In this document: one piece after another, positions 12,301-24,359 of the stretch
Layout of the letters: each line of letters starts with the position of its first letter
How positions within the stretch are numbered: position 1 is the stretch's first letter
Origin: Perkinsus olseni
Taxonomy: Eukaryota; Perkinsozoa; Perkinsida; Perkinsidae
Assembly (NCBI GenBank): GCA_013115135.1
Contig: JABANP010000080.1
Location: 62,001-126,000 of the forward strand
Reading direction: 5' to 3'
DNA: 64,000 nucleotides
The notes under the pieces: generated by a model
Databases searched by the model: none
What the model was told of the DNA's origin: nothing
What the model saw: the letters and a program-made list of their open reading frames with translations, nothing else
Position numbers and translations under genes: made by a program

Positions 12301-13921
12301 CGCCAGGGTACAAGCTGGCTACAGACTGCACTGAAGCACTCCCCTATCTATTCCTTCCACCAACACTAACAGTGCTACGCCTTTCCTGTAATATTCAGTG
12401 AAGCTTCGTCCCTGCTGCACCTACTTGAAATGATCTGCCCCAGTTTACACTTTCTGATCTTGCTGTTATCCTCAATCATCCGCAGCAAGGACAGATCGCT
12501 GGACTCCACAAAATACCTGACAGGCCGTCAGCAGCACCCTCACTGTTAGTGTCCTCACCTGTTCCTCCGGAGGACCAACCGGACTTTCCCTATTCGAGAG
12601 CCGCTTTGCTGGATGTAGTCCCGAAGCACTGGATCGATGTGATTCTTAGAAAACCGGTCAAGGTCGGAGATGACCTCCTCCACAGACATGCCCAAAGATA
12701 TGGCGGCGTATCTATTGCGCACAGCGAAGATTCTCCAGCCGCAGCATCCGTCCCAACTCACAGTGAGAAGACAGTGATTTGGAAGTGGTGCACCTGATGG
12801 GAGAAGCGGTCCCGCGAACGACGGCAGCATGGTCCGACTCACCCAAGAAGGCCTCGAGATCGGCTCGGCGATGGCAACGAGGAAGTCTGTGACCGGGCCG
12901 AAGAGATCTGGATGAAGCCCGGCCTCGAAGATGATACGACCGTCGGGGCATACCTAAGCAACAACCGTACGCCGACGAAGCACCGTGAATGTGATACGGA
13001 GTAACCAAGACAGGGCAGAGAGTAGACTCACCCAGAGTGGACGGTCCTTATGGTCGGGCTTTAGCTTCATCCTCCCCGATAGGTCCATCAGCTGGGTTGT
13101 GGCGGTATCCTGAGAAACAGCATCATACTACCACCAAGTACACCTCCAGCCGGCAAGAGAGTACGACCAGAGGAAAACTACACCTCTGGCACAATGGACC
13201 CCCGACCTCTATACCGAACGTAGGGACCCTCACTGGCCCATCCCTACTTGAGTCTCCCCAATGACAGGGATCGGTCGGCTCATCACCTCTCCACTCCCGC
13301 CGGCCTTCCCCGAGTATATCCGCAATGCTGATCGCCCACCTACGCCATCACAATCGAAGAACTAGCAGGCAAACAGGATTACTCGAGGGCATCTGTCCAG
13401 CCGCCTGTTGCTGCAGAGCCGACGCTGTCAGCTTTACCCCCGGCGGGATGGCCTGAGGAATAATACATACTCCCCTTCGCTACTCAGCCCCGGTAGTACG
13501 TTAGAGGAGAGACTCGACGTCGGGGAGCCTGCAAAGTCGGCCTTCGCCTCCTCCATCACCACATCGCCACTCCCCGTCCCCTTCAACCGTATCCTGATTG
13601 CTCCGCATAGAGTACACCGACTGAGCGGTGGTATCACCCATCGCACCTAGCAGGCACACCCTCCCCTTGTCCCGGACCGACGACGACGCGAGTCACCTGC
13701 GGCTGCTAACTGCTGTGCTTTCTTTTCCTTTTTTCCTTCTTTCTCTTCTTTTTCTCTTTCTTCTCCTTTTTGTCTTTATGATGGTGATGGTGGTGATGCC
13801 GATGTCCGCCATCAAGACTGCTGCTGCCGGCAGAATCCTTCCGCTTGGCTATCGAGCCCTCGGAGACGCGAGGGCTGGACGGACCGCCCAACTCTATCAC
13901 CTCTTCTGTCTTCTTCCCCAT
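9307..13921 (-). CDS. ERCC3: TFIIH helicase subunit XPB / ERCC3 (Ssl2)
   Basis: XPB is the 3'-5' DNA translocase of TFIIH that opens promoters for RNA polymerase II and acts in nucleotide excision repair. Exons in order: a basic His/Lys-rich N-terminus from ATG 13919-13921; [21 protein letters not shown] and [74 protein letters not shown]; Walker [12 protein letters not shown]; an ADE box followed by [18 protein letters not shown] (the RED motif); [51 protein letters not shown] (motif VI). It ends YYQPSGALP and stops at 9307-9309. Introns read with confidence: 9418-9472, 9645-9727, 11349-11402 and 11716-11762. The helicase box reads DEVQ, where XPB proteins normally have DEVH. The assignment of the basic N-terminal exon is less sure than the rest. 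Confidence 0.93.
11998..12290. repeat. AT-rich segment inside an XPB intron
   Basis: A roughly 290-nt block far richer in A and T than its surroundings lies between the XPB exon carrying YFVESSDLS (about 12440-12515) and the next exon. It contains short palindromes such as TGGTATAATATACCA (about 12094-12109) and repeated GGTATTA/TAATACC. It could be an old transposon remnant. No paired ends were found. Confidence 0.45.
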
Positions 13922-14479
13922 CCTCGGCAAAAACCAATCCCTACGGAAACCATCACAATACCGCGCTGCGGGGACCCCCGCCGCCATCACCCTCCAATAA
14001 CGACAACATCATTGGGTCTGTTACAGTATGAGAAAAGATCTTTATACTAGGGGCGGGCTGAGGTCTGCCTTCGACTCCTACTGCTATTGCCACTGCAGCT
14101 GCTGCCGAGAGCTCTGGTTCGCTCGAGCTCCAACCTGAACCATCGAGAGACCCATACAAGCAGATGAAGGATATCCAAGGTCGACCACTGCCACAAATGG
14201 GAAGAGGCTCTACGATTCAGCGCATGATACAATCGGGCTATGTCACCAGGCCACAGCTATGAATACACGTCACCGACTGGATGAGCTCCCTTCTCAGAGC
14301 TCAGGATTATGACGACGAGTATGCTTAGGACTCTAATGCCAAGATTCCGGTCTTTCTTGTTAGGTCCCTACGATTTTCCGCGGGGATATCTTATCTTTTT
14401 ACAAAGCGTCGTGCCCGGTGACATCCACATGTTTCTTCCCCCTCGCTCCGCTGAGGAAAAACCAGCCCCTTCTCACCTG

Positions 14480-15233
14480 CTGATCATACTCTGAATTATC
14501 TGGTTCTCAATCTTCAACGCCCTGAGTTCGATGTCGATCTCCTGAACGCTATACACCTTAGGCGGTTGCCTTTGACCTAGAAGCATAGAATCAGCTTCTT
14601 CAGGCAGGCAGAGCACGGAGTTGGGGAGGCAGTACTCAGCCGTGGCATTGCTACGTAGGAGCTATCCTCGAAGAAGCACATGATTCGTCGGGTTCGTCAC
14701 CTTGAGCAGACACCGTTCAGAGTCGCTCAATAATGCTCTTGGTGAGGTATTTTCCGAAGTCGTGATTGCAAGATTCACCACCATTCGAACGAAAATGTTA
14801 ACGGAAATTCAACCACCTTCTCTACCGTAACGACCTTCAGAGCGCGCCGTAAGGCCTATCAAAGATCACCAACTACATTCAAGAAACAAATACGCTCAAA
14901 TTCCAAGATATTTGATTCCGCAAAAACTTTCCAGTTGGTCGAGCATCATACTCTTCATGAGACTGTGAACGACAAATGAAGAAAAGATTGCCCACCAGGG
15001 CCTGGAGGAGTCAGCACCCCCATACTACACTGCACACGGCTTTCCGCTGTTCCATTGGATTGGGGAGGAGGAGCAGGAAGGACAGCTAGCTGACGATCCA
15101 TAGCAACTACTAATAATACATCCTGAGAGGGCATGGAAGTGACTGCATCGCGAAGGGCAGTCCGACTAGCGGAGCGGAGCAGTTCTGTGATGAGCCCGTT
15201 GGCCGTCACCTGCTGCATCTGCATAGCGTCCAA
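14480..15233 (-). CDS. Possible MSP-domain (VAP-like) protein
   Basis: An exon near 14660-14760 reads SDSERCLLKVTNPTNHVLL. A following piece near 14590-14650 reads EYCLPNSVLCLPEE. This resembles the MSP fold of VAP proteins, in which LxxTNPT is followed by a YC-PNS segment. These proteins anchor FFAT-motif partners on the ER. Downstream coding (VYSVQEIDIELRALKIENQ, about 14500-14560) looks like a coiled coil, as VAPs have. The exon at about 14990-15233 (from MDAMQMQQVTANGL) may be the 5' part of the same gene or a separate one. No C-terminal membrane anchor was identified, and coding below 14480 is unclear. The family call rests on short matches. Confidence 0.4.
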
Positions 15234-15432
15234 TGACCGTGATAAGTAGGAGCAAGGCCCACGGAAGGCTCAGGGAAGCTCACGATGGTTACCACTACTG
15301 CCACCTGGCGATACAGGGCAGGAATTTCCAAACTCAAAGACCCATCACTCAACGTACGGACCACCACCCAGCCGCCTTATAACGCAAGAAGATGAGAAAA
15401 TGGAATTCTACATGAAACCCAGATGAAGAACA

Positions 15433-17083
15433 TCAGAAGCCATGCATCCGACGGGCCATGTGGTCCACATTCCTCCGCAGCCCCCTCAACACTCCGACAA
15501 CGGGTGAACAGCCCGGCACTTCGCTCCAGTAGTTCAACCAACACTCAATAGACTCCATGTACGCGCGCATCTTCATACCATCTTTTACCGAAATCGTCTT
15601 CAAATAATCATAGAGGCCCTCTAAAGACTCCTCCTCTCCCCATCGAATGACAAACCGAGAGTAGTCAATCTCACTCGGGAAGGGCAGCTGGAAATCATCA
15701 CTAATCAGCACTGGTATGCAGCCTGCGAAAATTGCCACGTAAAAATGTATCGTCCAGGGCGTGACCCCACGAGGCGCTACACAGTAGATCGAGCTTCCAA
15801 CCACTTCGTGATACTCCTCGACGAAACCGCCAATACTCACATCCGCCTTGCCCGGAAAGCTCTTCTATCAACTTCGTTCGGATACTCACGTTCGCATAGG
15901 TTTCATCCATTCCACCGTGACGGCCATGGAATGACACAAAATGCTTCGCTCCGCTAAAGGGCGATTATATTTTCGCAATTCCTCAATGCGCCACAGGTCG
16001 ACGTAGCCCGGGATTATGATATCCTTCCACGGTGAGAAACCGGTTGGAAAATTTCGCTTCGCTCCGCCTCCGCAGACTCCCTCAACTTGTAAATTTTGGA
16101 TGCTTCCGGCGTATCTTTGCCACTGTGAGCTCTCCTCCTGAACAGCGCATGGATACTTCCCCCAACTCCACAGCATCACGTGATCCACACCTCCTCGTCG
16201 GTCCAGAAAACCTTCGCTGTGCGCAAGATTCATCACCTCCTCCAACAGCATTCCGGCGACCGATTCACTGCTGTTCGGCGGCCTAAAATCATCCAACCAG
16301 TCCAACATATCCAAACACTTGAAGTAGCTCGGCAATAGAAAGATATCCGCGCGTCCAGGGTCGTCGGTGAGACAACCCGGGTGCATCCTCAAGAGCCGCG
16401 GGAAGTACACTTCGCTGGCATACATCCCGAAGGCACAGGTCAACGGCGGCCCATCTCTGAACAGCGGAAGATACTCCCGATCAGCCTTATCGAAAGGCGC
16501 ACGTCGGCCTGTGTCGAACTTAGGTAGGTTAGAATGATACTCATATACAAAAGATACGCAGGTTAGTGCCAAAGCAGTTCCCTGCTGCTTCGCTCCGCCT
16601 CGCTTCCCTCTCATATTCATCCTCCAGAGGTAAGTCCAATAGCCTTCCCATCACCTCTAGCTGCCTATCAATGCCGCCCCAATCCCACTCTACAGCGGAA
16701 CCCTCCGACCGTCCCTCCTCTATCAACCTCCGTCCCTTCTCAAACAACTTTCGAGCGCTCTCTTTTCCAGAGTCATAATCAGCAGCTATCACGCTGAGCA
16801 AGGCCAGTACCCCACTACCCGTTCTGCAATCAGCCTCCTCCCTTCCCGAAACTGCAGATAGCCAGCTTCTGAATTCCCGCATATTGTTGAGGGCCACGGC
16901 AGTATCCACATGGAAGGTCGACCATCGACCGACATACTCCCAAAAGCCGCCCTCGCCGAATTCTTCAAGGAGCCTCGCGGGCGTCTGGCTGCACCTCCGA
17001 TGGGAAGCCGCAGGCAAGAGCTGGTGGATGAGAAGGACAGCGCAAGAATAGCCAATCATCCCTGCGCCACTAAAGGTCCCCAC
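15433..17083 (-). CDS. Exostosin-like glycosyltransferase (GT47)
   Basis: This is a predicted secretory-pathway glycosyltransferase. It opens with a hydrophobic N-terminus (MIGYSCAVLLIHQLLPAA) acting as signal or anchor, then an alpha-helical region to about 16620. The GT47-type catalytic region follows: VSFVYEYHSNLPKF, RADIFLLPSYFKC, VDHVMLWSWGKYP, KDIIIPGYVDL, HFVSFHGRHGG, and the C-terminal signature CVAPRGVTPWTIHFYVAIFAG with GCIPVLISDD. It stops at 15433-15435. A 43-nt GT-AG intron at 15847-15889 joins DETYAN to ADVSIGG. Another probable intron ends AG next to 15955. Three copies of the motif CGGAGCGAAGC (15943, 16056 and 16587 regions) lie in this gene, two of them at reading-frame changes. 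The acceptor and donor sugars cannot be told from sequence. Confidence 0.85.
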
Positions 17084-17501
17084 AGTACAGGGGGTAGTTA
17101 ACCACTAGAGTTACTCGACAGATGGTATGAGCAGAAACAACAGACACGCCACATGCAAACTACAGCTGATTGTCCCATTGAGCCTTAGCCCGACGGAAGA
17201 GATGATCCGGCACTGGGGAGTACTGGTCGGGCATGGTCAACCTAACAAACAGGCGTATCTTTCCCCCACCCCCTCCCACCACAACTACCGTTCCGGCATG
17301 CAATATACATCACCATCGTCAATTTCCGGGTCGGGATTCCCCCAGCTATCAGCGCTCCTCTCGACATACTCCTCCGAGCCCAGTGGCAGTCCCTTCGTTG
17401 GCCTCTATGGCCTCCCTCCGCAATAGGTCGACGTTAAGCTCCCCACTGAAGGAACGACGGCTACCTCCGCGCCGTCCCGAGTACGAGCGGCCCAAGGCCC
17501 G

Positions 17502-19095
17502 TCACCTTTTGTGTATTATGACCGGCCGTTTAGGTTTCCCTCCTATTGTGCCGACCTTCTCTATGGCATCGAGAACCTGTCGAGCGAAGCCCGTACTCCG
17601 CTCCGCTGCTGGAGCGGCTGAAGCCCCTTGCAAATTAAGATTCGTCCAACCATCTACTGTGAGACAAGACCGGCCCCTACTACCTCCATCCCATGCTCGA
17701 TGGCCCCGAAGGCAACATGCTTACTATCCAAGTGCTTCTGAGGGCCGAACGTTATGAAGAAGTTACTGTTGTTACTGTGCCTACAGCAAACGAGGAAAAT
17801 GAACAAAAATGCGGCCACTATGCCACATGCAGGAATAAGGCCACTATGCCCCGTGGCGCGACGCTTGAAATATTGCAGCAGTGAGTCAGTATCTCCTGCT
17901 GAGTGCTGCGACGAGTACTGAAGGTGGCTTAGCCGCCTCACTTTCACATGTTGTATTTATCCCTTACAGACTGTACTCTCCCTTCCCGTGAATTGAAGAG
18001 AGGCATCGTGAACGGCAAAGAGGTGAGTAAACGCTCACCGAAACAGACGACTCACTACTGATAACAAATTCCTTCGCACCCGGGCGGTATGATGGACAAG
18101 AATTGACTTACTCCCAGCCGGCATCAGCCATACTCAGCACTCCTCGCTTAGAATGGCTGAAGGCGAACCTGCGCCGGGAGTGCAAAGGACGAGGCAGGCC
18201 GATGGTGCCCACCGTTCATTGCGCATGAATTGGCCGTAGATAGATTCACCCATGCCTCCGTTGCCAAAGTTGAAGTCCCCTCCTTGGCACATGAAGCCTG
18301 GTATGATACGATACATCCGGGTGTTCTGATACCTGAGTCGGACCACCTGATCAGCCGCCCCCGTAGCAGTAGCAGAGATGGTACGATCGCCACTACTGCT
18401 GTCACTACCACCACTACTGCTATTATCAGTCGGTCGATGAGCGCTCATGCCCATGAGGGGACATGCACGCCTCGAACTACAGTAAATTTAAAGCACTACA
18501 GTCTATTCATAACATCCTTCTGAGGGCGACCCCCATACACCAGCACGATCGCCAGAATCTTTCTTGCCCAACTTCAACCATCTAGAGATGTCCTATCACT
18601 GCTCCTGCTGCTACTACGACTACTATTGTTATTACCATCGGGGCCGCAACCAGTACCCCAGGCCCGTCTCTCCAGTGCACAATGCTCGAAAATTCTCACA
18701 AGTAATGGGTAACTGACCATGAACAAAGATGAACCACCAGTTGCCACAAACCGATGAGATCAATAATCAGCGGCAGCAGGGCTACGACAGACCACTCGGC
18801 TGGGTGGATTGCAGCTCGAGTCGAAGGTGAGACAATGAGTATCTTACCACATCGTCAAAGAGCCTGAAAATCATCCGACCTACACCCACATCTCCAACAG
18901 CGACATCAAAATATCTGACAGTATAAACCTGAGCCTCCCTTCCAGTGGCAGAGGGGACCTCACACTCGAGGATTGCTCGGTCGAATTAGATGAGACATTG
19001 GCGAGGGCAAAACACCGTCACAGTGGTACTAGCTGCAGCAGAAATGCCATACCGACCATCAAGTACTCCTGTCTCAGACTGAGACTCTCAGCCAT
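17502..19095 (-). CDS. Cyclophilin-type peptidyl-prolyl cis-trans isomerase
   Basis: The enzyme catalyses proline isomerisation during protein folding. Exons from 5' to 3' match the cyclophilin fold: VRYFDVAVGDVGVGRMIF and RLFDDV (about 18840-18928); ENFRALCTGETGLG (about 18640-18690); RIIPGFMCQGGDFNFGNGG and GESIYGQF (about 18230-18340); GVLSMADAG (about 18130); NNSNFFITFGPQKHLDSKHV (about 17710-17780); and VLDAIEKVGTIGGKPKRPV, ending at TGA 17502-17504. The catalytic Arg (the R of RIIPGF) and the QGGDF motif are kept. The QFFITF glutamine reads N (SNFFITF). The start is uncertain. An ATG at 19093-19095 is one candidate, and a hydrophobic piece near 19050 could be a targeting segment. The short introns are clear from frame changes. 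Confidence 0.85.
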
Positions 19096-19479
19096 TCTTC
19101 AACCACTCACGCAACTTCAAGGAGCATCAAAAATCGAAACCGGGAAGGGGCTATTGCTGGATGGAACTCGAAACAGTCTGATGATGGGCATCAATGGCGA
19201 TGACGAGGGCTGGTGCTGTCATGCCTATGACCATGCCTCGGCGACCCCGAGCTGTCCGCCCGCGACCTCTTCGGCGACGGAGGCCCATCCGACTCAGTCT
19301 CCCGGGCTTCCCTGAAAACCGTAAGGCCCTATCGTGCTTGACGACATCACCAAAATCCCAAAGAAAAGAATAGAGCAACGATTTATTATGCTTCGGCCAC
19401 CTTGTGGACGCTAGCATCACTGACTAGTCTTGCAAGGCGGCATGAAGCATCGTGATATCTCACGAGTACATCCCCTTTA

Positions 19480-21157
19480 CTACTTAGCCGCTGCTACTGT
19501 CGGCTGTGGTGGGGCCTTTGGGGCCTGAGGGGCTGCTGGAGCGTGGTCAAATACTGGGTTCAGCTGTTGAGTAACCTGATACGGCACTTCCAACCTGATG
19601 CCACACCACTGCTACTACCCTGACGAAGGTAGTCCTCTTCGAGAGTTCCTTCAAAGCCCTCGCCCCAACATAGGTGCAGCACGATCTAAGTCCTCCCAGT
19701 ACATCCTGTACAGTGTGGCCTACAGGGCCCCTATACGGCACCTAGATGAGGAGAGGGGCTCATCAGCTACTAAGGTCGATTGCTATGAGAATTACCTTCA
19801 CTGACTTCCCTTCGGAAGCCCGGTAGTTGGCAACACCACCAGCATACTTATTCATGGCTGTATCAGATGACATACCGTAGAACTCTTTATACCACCTCTC
19901 GCTGAAATCATGTCACAATTATAGACGAAAGAGCGTCAGTGGGTCACCTCTTTGAGGTCATGGACCAGTTGGCCACCACTTTCGTCATGACCGGCCAACA
20001 TACCTGCAAGGGTGATAACGACCGACGCCCGTTTTGCGACGGAGCACTCACCTCCAAGCATAACGAAGTCCGCACCGCCTCCGAAGGCTTTACATACATC
20101 GCCCGAACATGTACAACCACCATCGGAAATAATCCTGACCGAGTTGAGAATGGTGTGGTAGCATCGATGATACTGAGTGAGCACTACATGCCTCCTATCC
20201 CATGCGCGGCATCAGCACACTCAATAACAGCAGATAGTTGAGGGTATCCAACTCCTGAAGCGAGATACTGCAATCGGGATGATATGTCACTTCCCATACG
20301 CCCAACCCTGGTTCGAACCACATACCTGTCATTTTTCTAGTAGTGCAAACACTACCCCGGGCCGATGCCGACCTTCACAATGTCAGCGCCAGACAGCAGC
20401 AGCTCCTCACACATCTCCCCAGTCACCACATTGCCAGCCATTATCACCTACTCAGCTCTCACCCACTGATGGCTCCAAGCTCAATCTTACTTTGTCCGGG
20501 TAGTCCTTCCGCAAGGTCTTGACTACCTCCACGAAGGCCTCAGCGTATCCATTGGCCACATCAAGGCAGATGAAGTTGGCCTTCGAGATCTCCATCACCT
20601 TCAAAGGAAGGTTTCCAATATTGGAGAACAGCGGTGTTGCCTACTGATTTCAGTTTGATGAGATCATCCTTCAGTATCCCAGTAGACACCGCTACGTTAT
20701 CCAGGACCTGATCGGAATCTTACAAGGGTCAACCTCGGATACCATTGACTACATCTCTGCCAACCCTAGAGCACCAGGTACGCCATTGCTCCAGGGAGTA
20801 ATGCTTGTGGACTGCCACTAGGCATTTGAACTTGCTCAATACTTCCGCCATCGCGAAGGTGCCTGCGGGATGGGAGTGACCTTTGCTGTTGAGGCGTTGC
20901 CTAGGCTTACCCACAGTATCCATATTGGCCGCTAAGATAGGGACGCCAGTCCACGCCAAGGGGCTATGCATGAAATGGAGCTCACGTTCCAGTGTTACCT
21001 ATGATGGAGGGAGCGTATCTTTGTGTGGATCAAGCGCAAGCTTCAACCTAAGATACTCCCGAACCCCTACCTGGCTTCGCGATGAGAGAGAGCTCCTCTT
21101 CGGCCTGAACAGGACGTCCTTGAAGTCTAATTTGATGTCCTGGTCAATCCGAACCAT
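19480..21157 (-). CDS. GMPR: GMP reductase
   Basis: GMP reductase converts GMP to IMP with NADPH in purine salvage. The start at ATG 21155-21157 gives [20 protein letters not shown], the usual GMPR beginning. Later exons read [50 protein letters not shown] with [54 protein letters not shown], and a C-terminus beginning [13 protein letters not shown] that becomes Pro/Ala-rich and stops at 19480-19482. GMPR rather than IMP dehydrogenase is supported by HKHYSLEQW and by the absence of CBS domains. The catalytic loop (IGPG then SVCTTR) contains one extra base in a G run at 20354-20358, breaking the frame. It is followed by an intron at 20254-20325 that contains GGTTCGAACC. Confidence 0.9.
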
Positions 21158-21849
21158 CGTGGCTGATCACGATACGAAAAATGAACGGCCAGCCAAGCGT
21201 TGAGGAAAGCCAAGAGAGCAAGATGGATCATCTGGAACATCTTGTGGCGCGAGTTGAGTTGCCGGCCGGCTGCTATTGAGGGAGGACTTGCGTGACAAAC
21301 GGTGTCGGAGAGTCGGGCACTCGCTCGAGCGTTGGTGAAGGTAGTGGTCAGGGAAGGGGGCGCAGCAACAGACTGGAGAGATGATGGTACGGGGGAGGAG
21401 CGATACAGACCGAGGGTGGTGGTGGCGATGATGAGCATTGCCGGAAGAACTGGCATGCATTATGATTCTCACGCTAGTTCACGGTCAATAGACGTGTAGT
21501 AGATTCGGGCCATGCTTTTGAAACCAGAGCCGGTAGGGACATAAACCAACCTAAGATACCCTCAGTATCTTTCTCGTCCCTATGAGACCATCCACAACCC
21601 TTCTACGGCAGGTTGTAGCAGGCCGCCAGACTCTGCTCGAGTGACGTGAACTCCATGAAGGTGCGGGAGCTAACAGAGCCGTTAGTGCTGCTGTTGGTAG
21701 TACTCCGGGTACTCGATACACTGCTGCCTCTCCTGACCGCCCCTGCCAGGAGCGCTTCCCACGCGCCAAATTCAGCCTTGGAGCGCTTCTAAGCTTCAGG
21801 AGAGGCAGTCTCTTGAACAGTCTCCCTCTTTATTCCTTTCGAGAGGCAG

Positions 21850-22240
21850 TCCATTCCTCACAGGTGGCTCTGGCGTCGCTTCGCTGGATCGTCGTTCCCG
21901 GCATCTCCTACCTCCAGCGGACATGTGTCACCGTCTGGCCTCCTGTATAAGGGATAGACTTAAGGAGGGGGAATTCAACGGCAAGTAGCGCTCATTAAAA
22001 ATCGGAAAAACTCACCGTCGTAGAGCCTTTGGTCAGGGAGAATCTCCTCATCCTCTGCTTGGCCTCCTTCGCCAAGAGCTCCTACAGGCACACTGCCATC
22101 TTCAGGGAGATCATGGAAGTCCTGGTCAACACTGGTACTACCGCCCCGGGCCTTCAATTTACAGCGTGTGTCTGAGTTAATAGTCCAACGCTGGAACGGC
22201 TTGGTCAGGCTTTCCCCGGTGCACTCATTTCTTGGGAGCT
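21850..22240 (-). CDS. Unidentified protein, partial exon structure
   Basis: A minus-strand frame from about 22240 reads LTKPFQRWTINSDTRC, then a Gly/Glu/Asp-rich acidic stretch (LPEDGSVPVGALGEGG, EDEEILPDQRLYDG), and ends at a GTGAGT donor near 22013. The next exon probably begins after CAG near 21950 and is basic (DDPAKRRQ). No domain is recognised. The protein looks largely disordered, and both ends are open. Confidence 0.4.
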
Positions 22241-22285
22241 CTTCTGCACAGATCGATTTGAAATAATTCTAAGATCGTTTGTCAA

Positions 22286-24270
22286 ATGGCTAAATACGGG
22301 GGAAGGTCTGTCAAGACTAAGAAGCTTCCGTTCCTTCCGCCAGGATCCGCTCGCGCGTCAGTTGATACAACTTCCCTACTGACTCTTCCCGAGCCTTTCA
22401 GCACAGAAGCTCCCCCTCCTCTTCTCAGGCTTACTAGTCTCTCCCAACATCCCCACCTCCCAATCAATCGCTATCGCCCTGCATGTGACTACGATATCCT
22501 CGACTGATGCAGGGGCACTCGTGAAGCAGGTAGTTCACCGTGCCCCGGGGTATGGGAGAGAGCCCGCTCGGTCAGGTCCTCACGTCGATCTTGGCCAACC
22601 CCCTCCCCCTTACTGGCCCGGAGTTGGCTTCTATCTTTGCCATTGTCCACAAGGCGGGTCTGAGCGAGAAGGATGTTCCATTGGGGCATTTGGAAGCTTT
22701 GGCCGAACGCTCCATACGAAATGGATGCTTGCTGGGGATCGAACCTGCGTCCTTAACCAGCCTGGCCTTATCGCATGCCAAGGTGGTATTGAATCGGCGC
22801 CATGTGGTCTCTCGAGGGTGGCTGCGGGACTGCCGTACCTCCTCAGGTCCGAAGCGGCAACGCTATACCATCTGCTGTTCCCGCTGCGATAGCGACGGAG
22901 ATATCTCGGAGGGCAGTCGACCTATCGGCTTCCCAGGTCGCAGCATGCGCTTTGGCAGTACGGGAATCGGGAGAGGGAGACACCTTCAAAGCATGTAGGC
23001 CCATCGACCGCAGTCACTTTGCCATCAATAGCAAATTGTTACGTACTCTGACGTATTTACGAGAGTAATGAGATTGCGGCTTAGTGCGCATTATTATCGG
23101 GAGCCCGCTTTACCATGCTAGCGAATCGTGGTATGTTCCCTGGGCCTGCGGTTATCACATCAGTCTCTAGTAATAACGTTCCTTGCCAAGATCTCTGCTG
23201 AAGATCTCAGTATCGTGTAACGCAGGTCTGGAAACGCTGGGTCGTGAGCTGGAGTACAAGCTGGCCGAGATGGACTTCGATGGATGGTGTCAAATACTGC
23301 AGGTGAGGGACATCAGTGAAGATACCCTCTACTCGAAGATCAGGCATTCGCCCCGGGTCCAGCGGCACCGGTCAACTATGCCCAGGTGGCGAACCTGGCC
23401 TGCATTCACTTGCGTCGGGCGTACGAGGGTGATGAGGGTGGCGGGGTATCTTTTAAGCAGGCAGTGGGAGCTTGCTACTCTCTTGCAAAGCACTGGGACT
23501 TCCCGAGAGACCAGGCGATGGAACTGATGGAAAAATTGTCAAAAAGCATCCGGCAGTTCCCTGTCACGTCATTGGGCGACGCTGGCAGTGTAGCCCACTT
23601 ATGGTCAGTGATGAAGGTCAGCGATATCCCGCTCTTCCACCACTTGCTCTCTTGCATTTCCTCAACGCGGAATGGTGATATCCTTCCAGTTCAACTACGG
23701 AAGCTGGTCTTGGCCATCAGACTACAGCCGGGCCTTGACGACGATATAGTCGGTCGCTTCGTCATCTGGTGCACCGACCAGTTGGCACGGCAGTTGCCGA
23801 TGCGCTCAGTCCCAGACACGGCCAACATGCTCACCACTGCTTCAAGGCTGGCCGCGATTAGTCGGACGAAGGAATCCTATACGGCGCTAAAGTCGCTTTA
23901 CCTGCGGGCGATGGAGGCCTCGATCCCTGGGAGGGTGTACACTACTCATACAGCGTCGGCGAAGCTGTTGAACGCCGTCACGCTGTTGGGGGATGCTGAT
24001 GTTCTTGCGGACTTGCTGGCGCGGTTGGACGTTCCGCGAAGTCAAAGTCACCGAGCCTTCGGTAACCGATCGGTGCTGTTGGCGTTTGTAAGGAGCTGCT
24101 CCTCACTTGACGAGGCATATGAGGTTACCGCAAGAGACAGCGGTACATCTGGAGAGCCTGAGGAAGGATACTATGATGTTGATGATGGAAAGGAGAGGGC
24201 CAAGGACCCCTCCTGTAAGTGTGTCAGCTGTCGTGCTAAGCTGGAGGCGGCCGGCGGCGGCGAGGATTGA
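22286..24270 (+). CDS. Helical-repeat protein, HPR-type, putative organellar RNA-binding
   Basis: The gene has an N-terminal Ser/Pro/basic segment (MAKYGGRSVKTKKLPFLPPG), which could target an organelle, then long helical-repeat exons: LTGPELASIFAIVHKAGLSE, IEPASLTSLALSHAK, SASQVAACALAVRE, SFKQAVGACYSLAKHWDF and PDTANMLTTASRLAAI. The pattern is that of heptatricopeptide-like repeats. A 64-nt intron between HAK and VRSGN (about 22785-22848) and one after DGWCQILQ (about 23303) are clear from frame. The last 290 codons form one exon ending at TGA 24268-24270 with an acidic tail and CKCVSCRAK. The first exon junction is uncertain. RNA binding is inferred from the family. Confidence 0.6.
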
Positions 24271-24359
24271 CCATGATGGCATCAATTCATGATAATCGTT
24301 TCTGTCCATCGTTTCTCTGAAGACAGGCTTGCGTTGTTCCAAGTCATGGCAATGGGTCT

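Noticed and set aside
15943..15985. Very short (about 23 nt) GC-AG intron in the GT47 gene
   Set aside because: A 41-nt GT-AG intron with the same acceptor also restores frame. Similar 21-28 nt possibilities elsewhere also have ordinary alternatives or remain unresolved.
22737..22760. B-box-like GGTTCGATCCC on the minus strand in a helical-repeat exon
   Set aside because: The T stem does not pair and the plus strand is well-behaved coding sequence (IEPASLTSLALSHAK).
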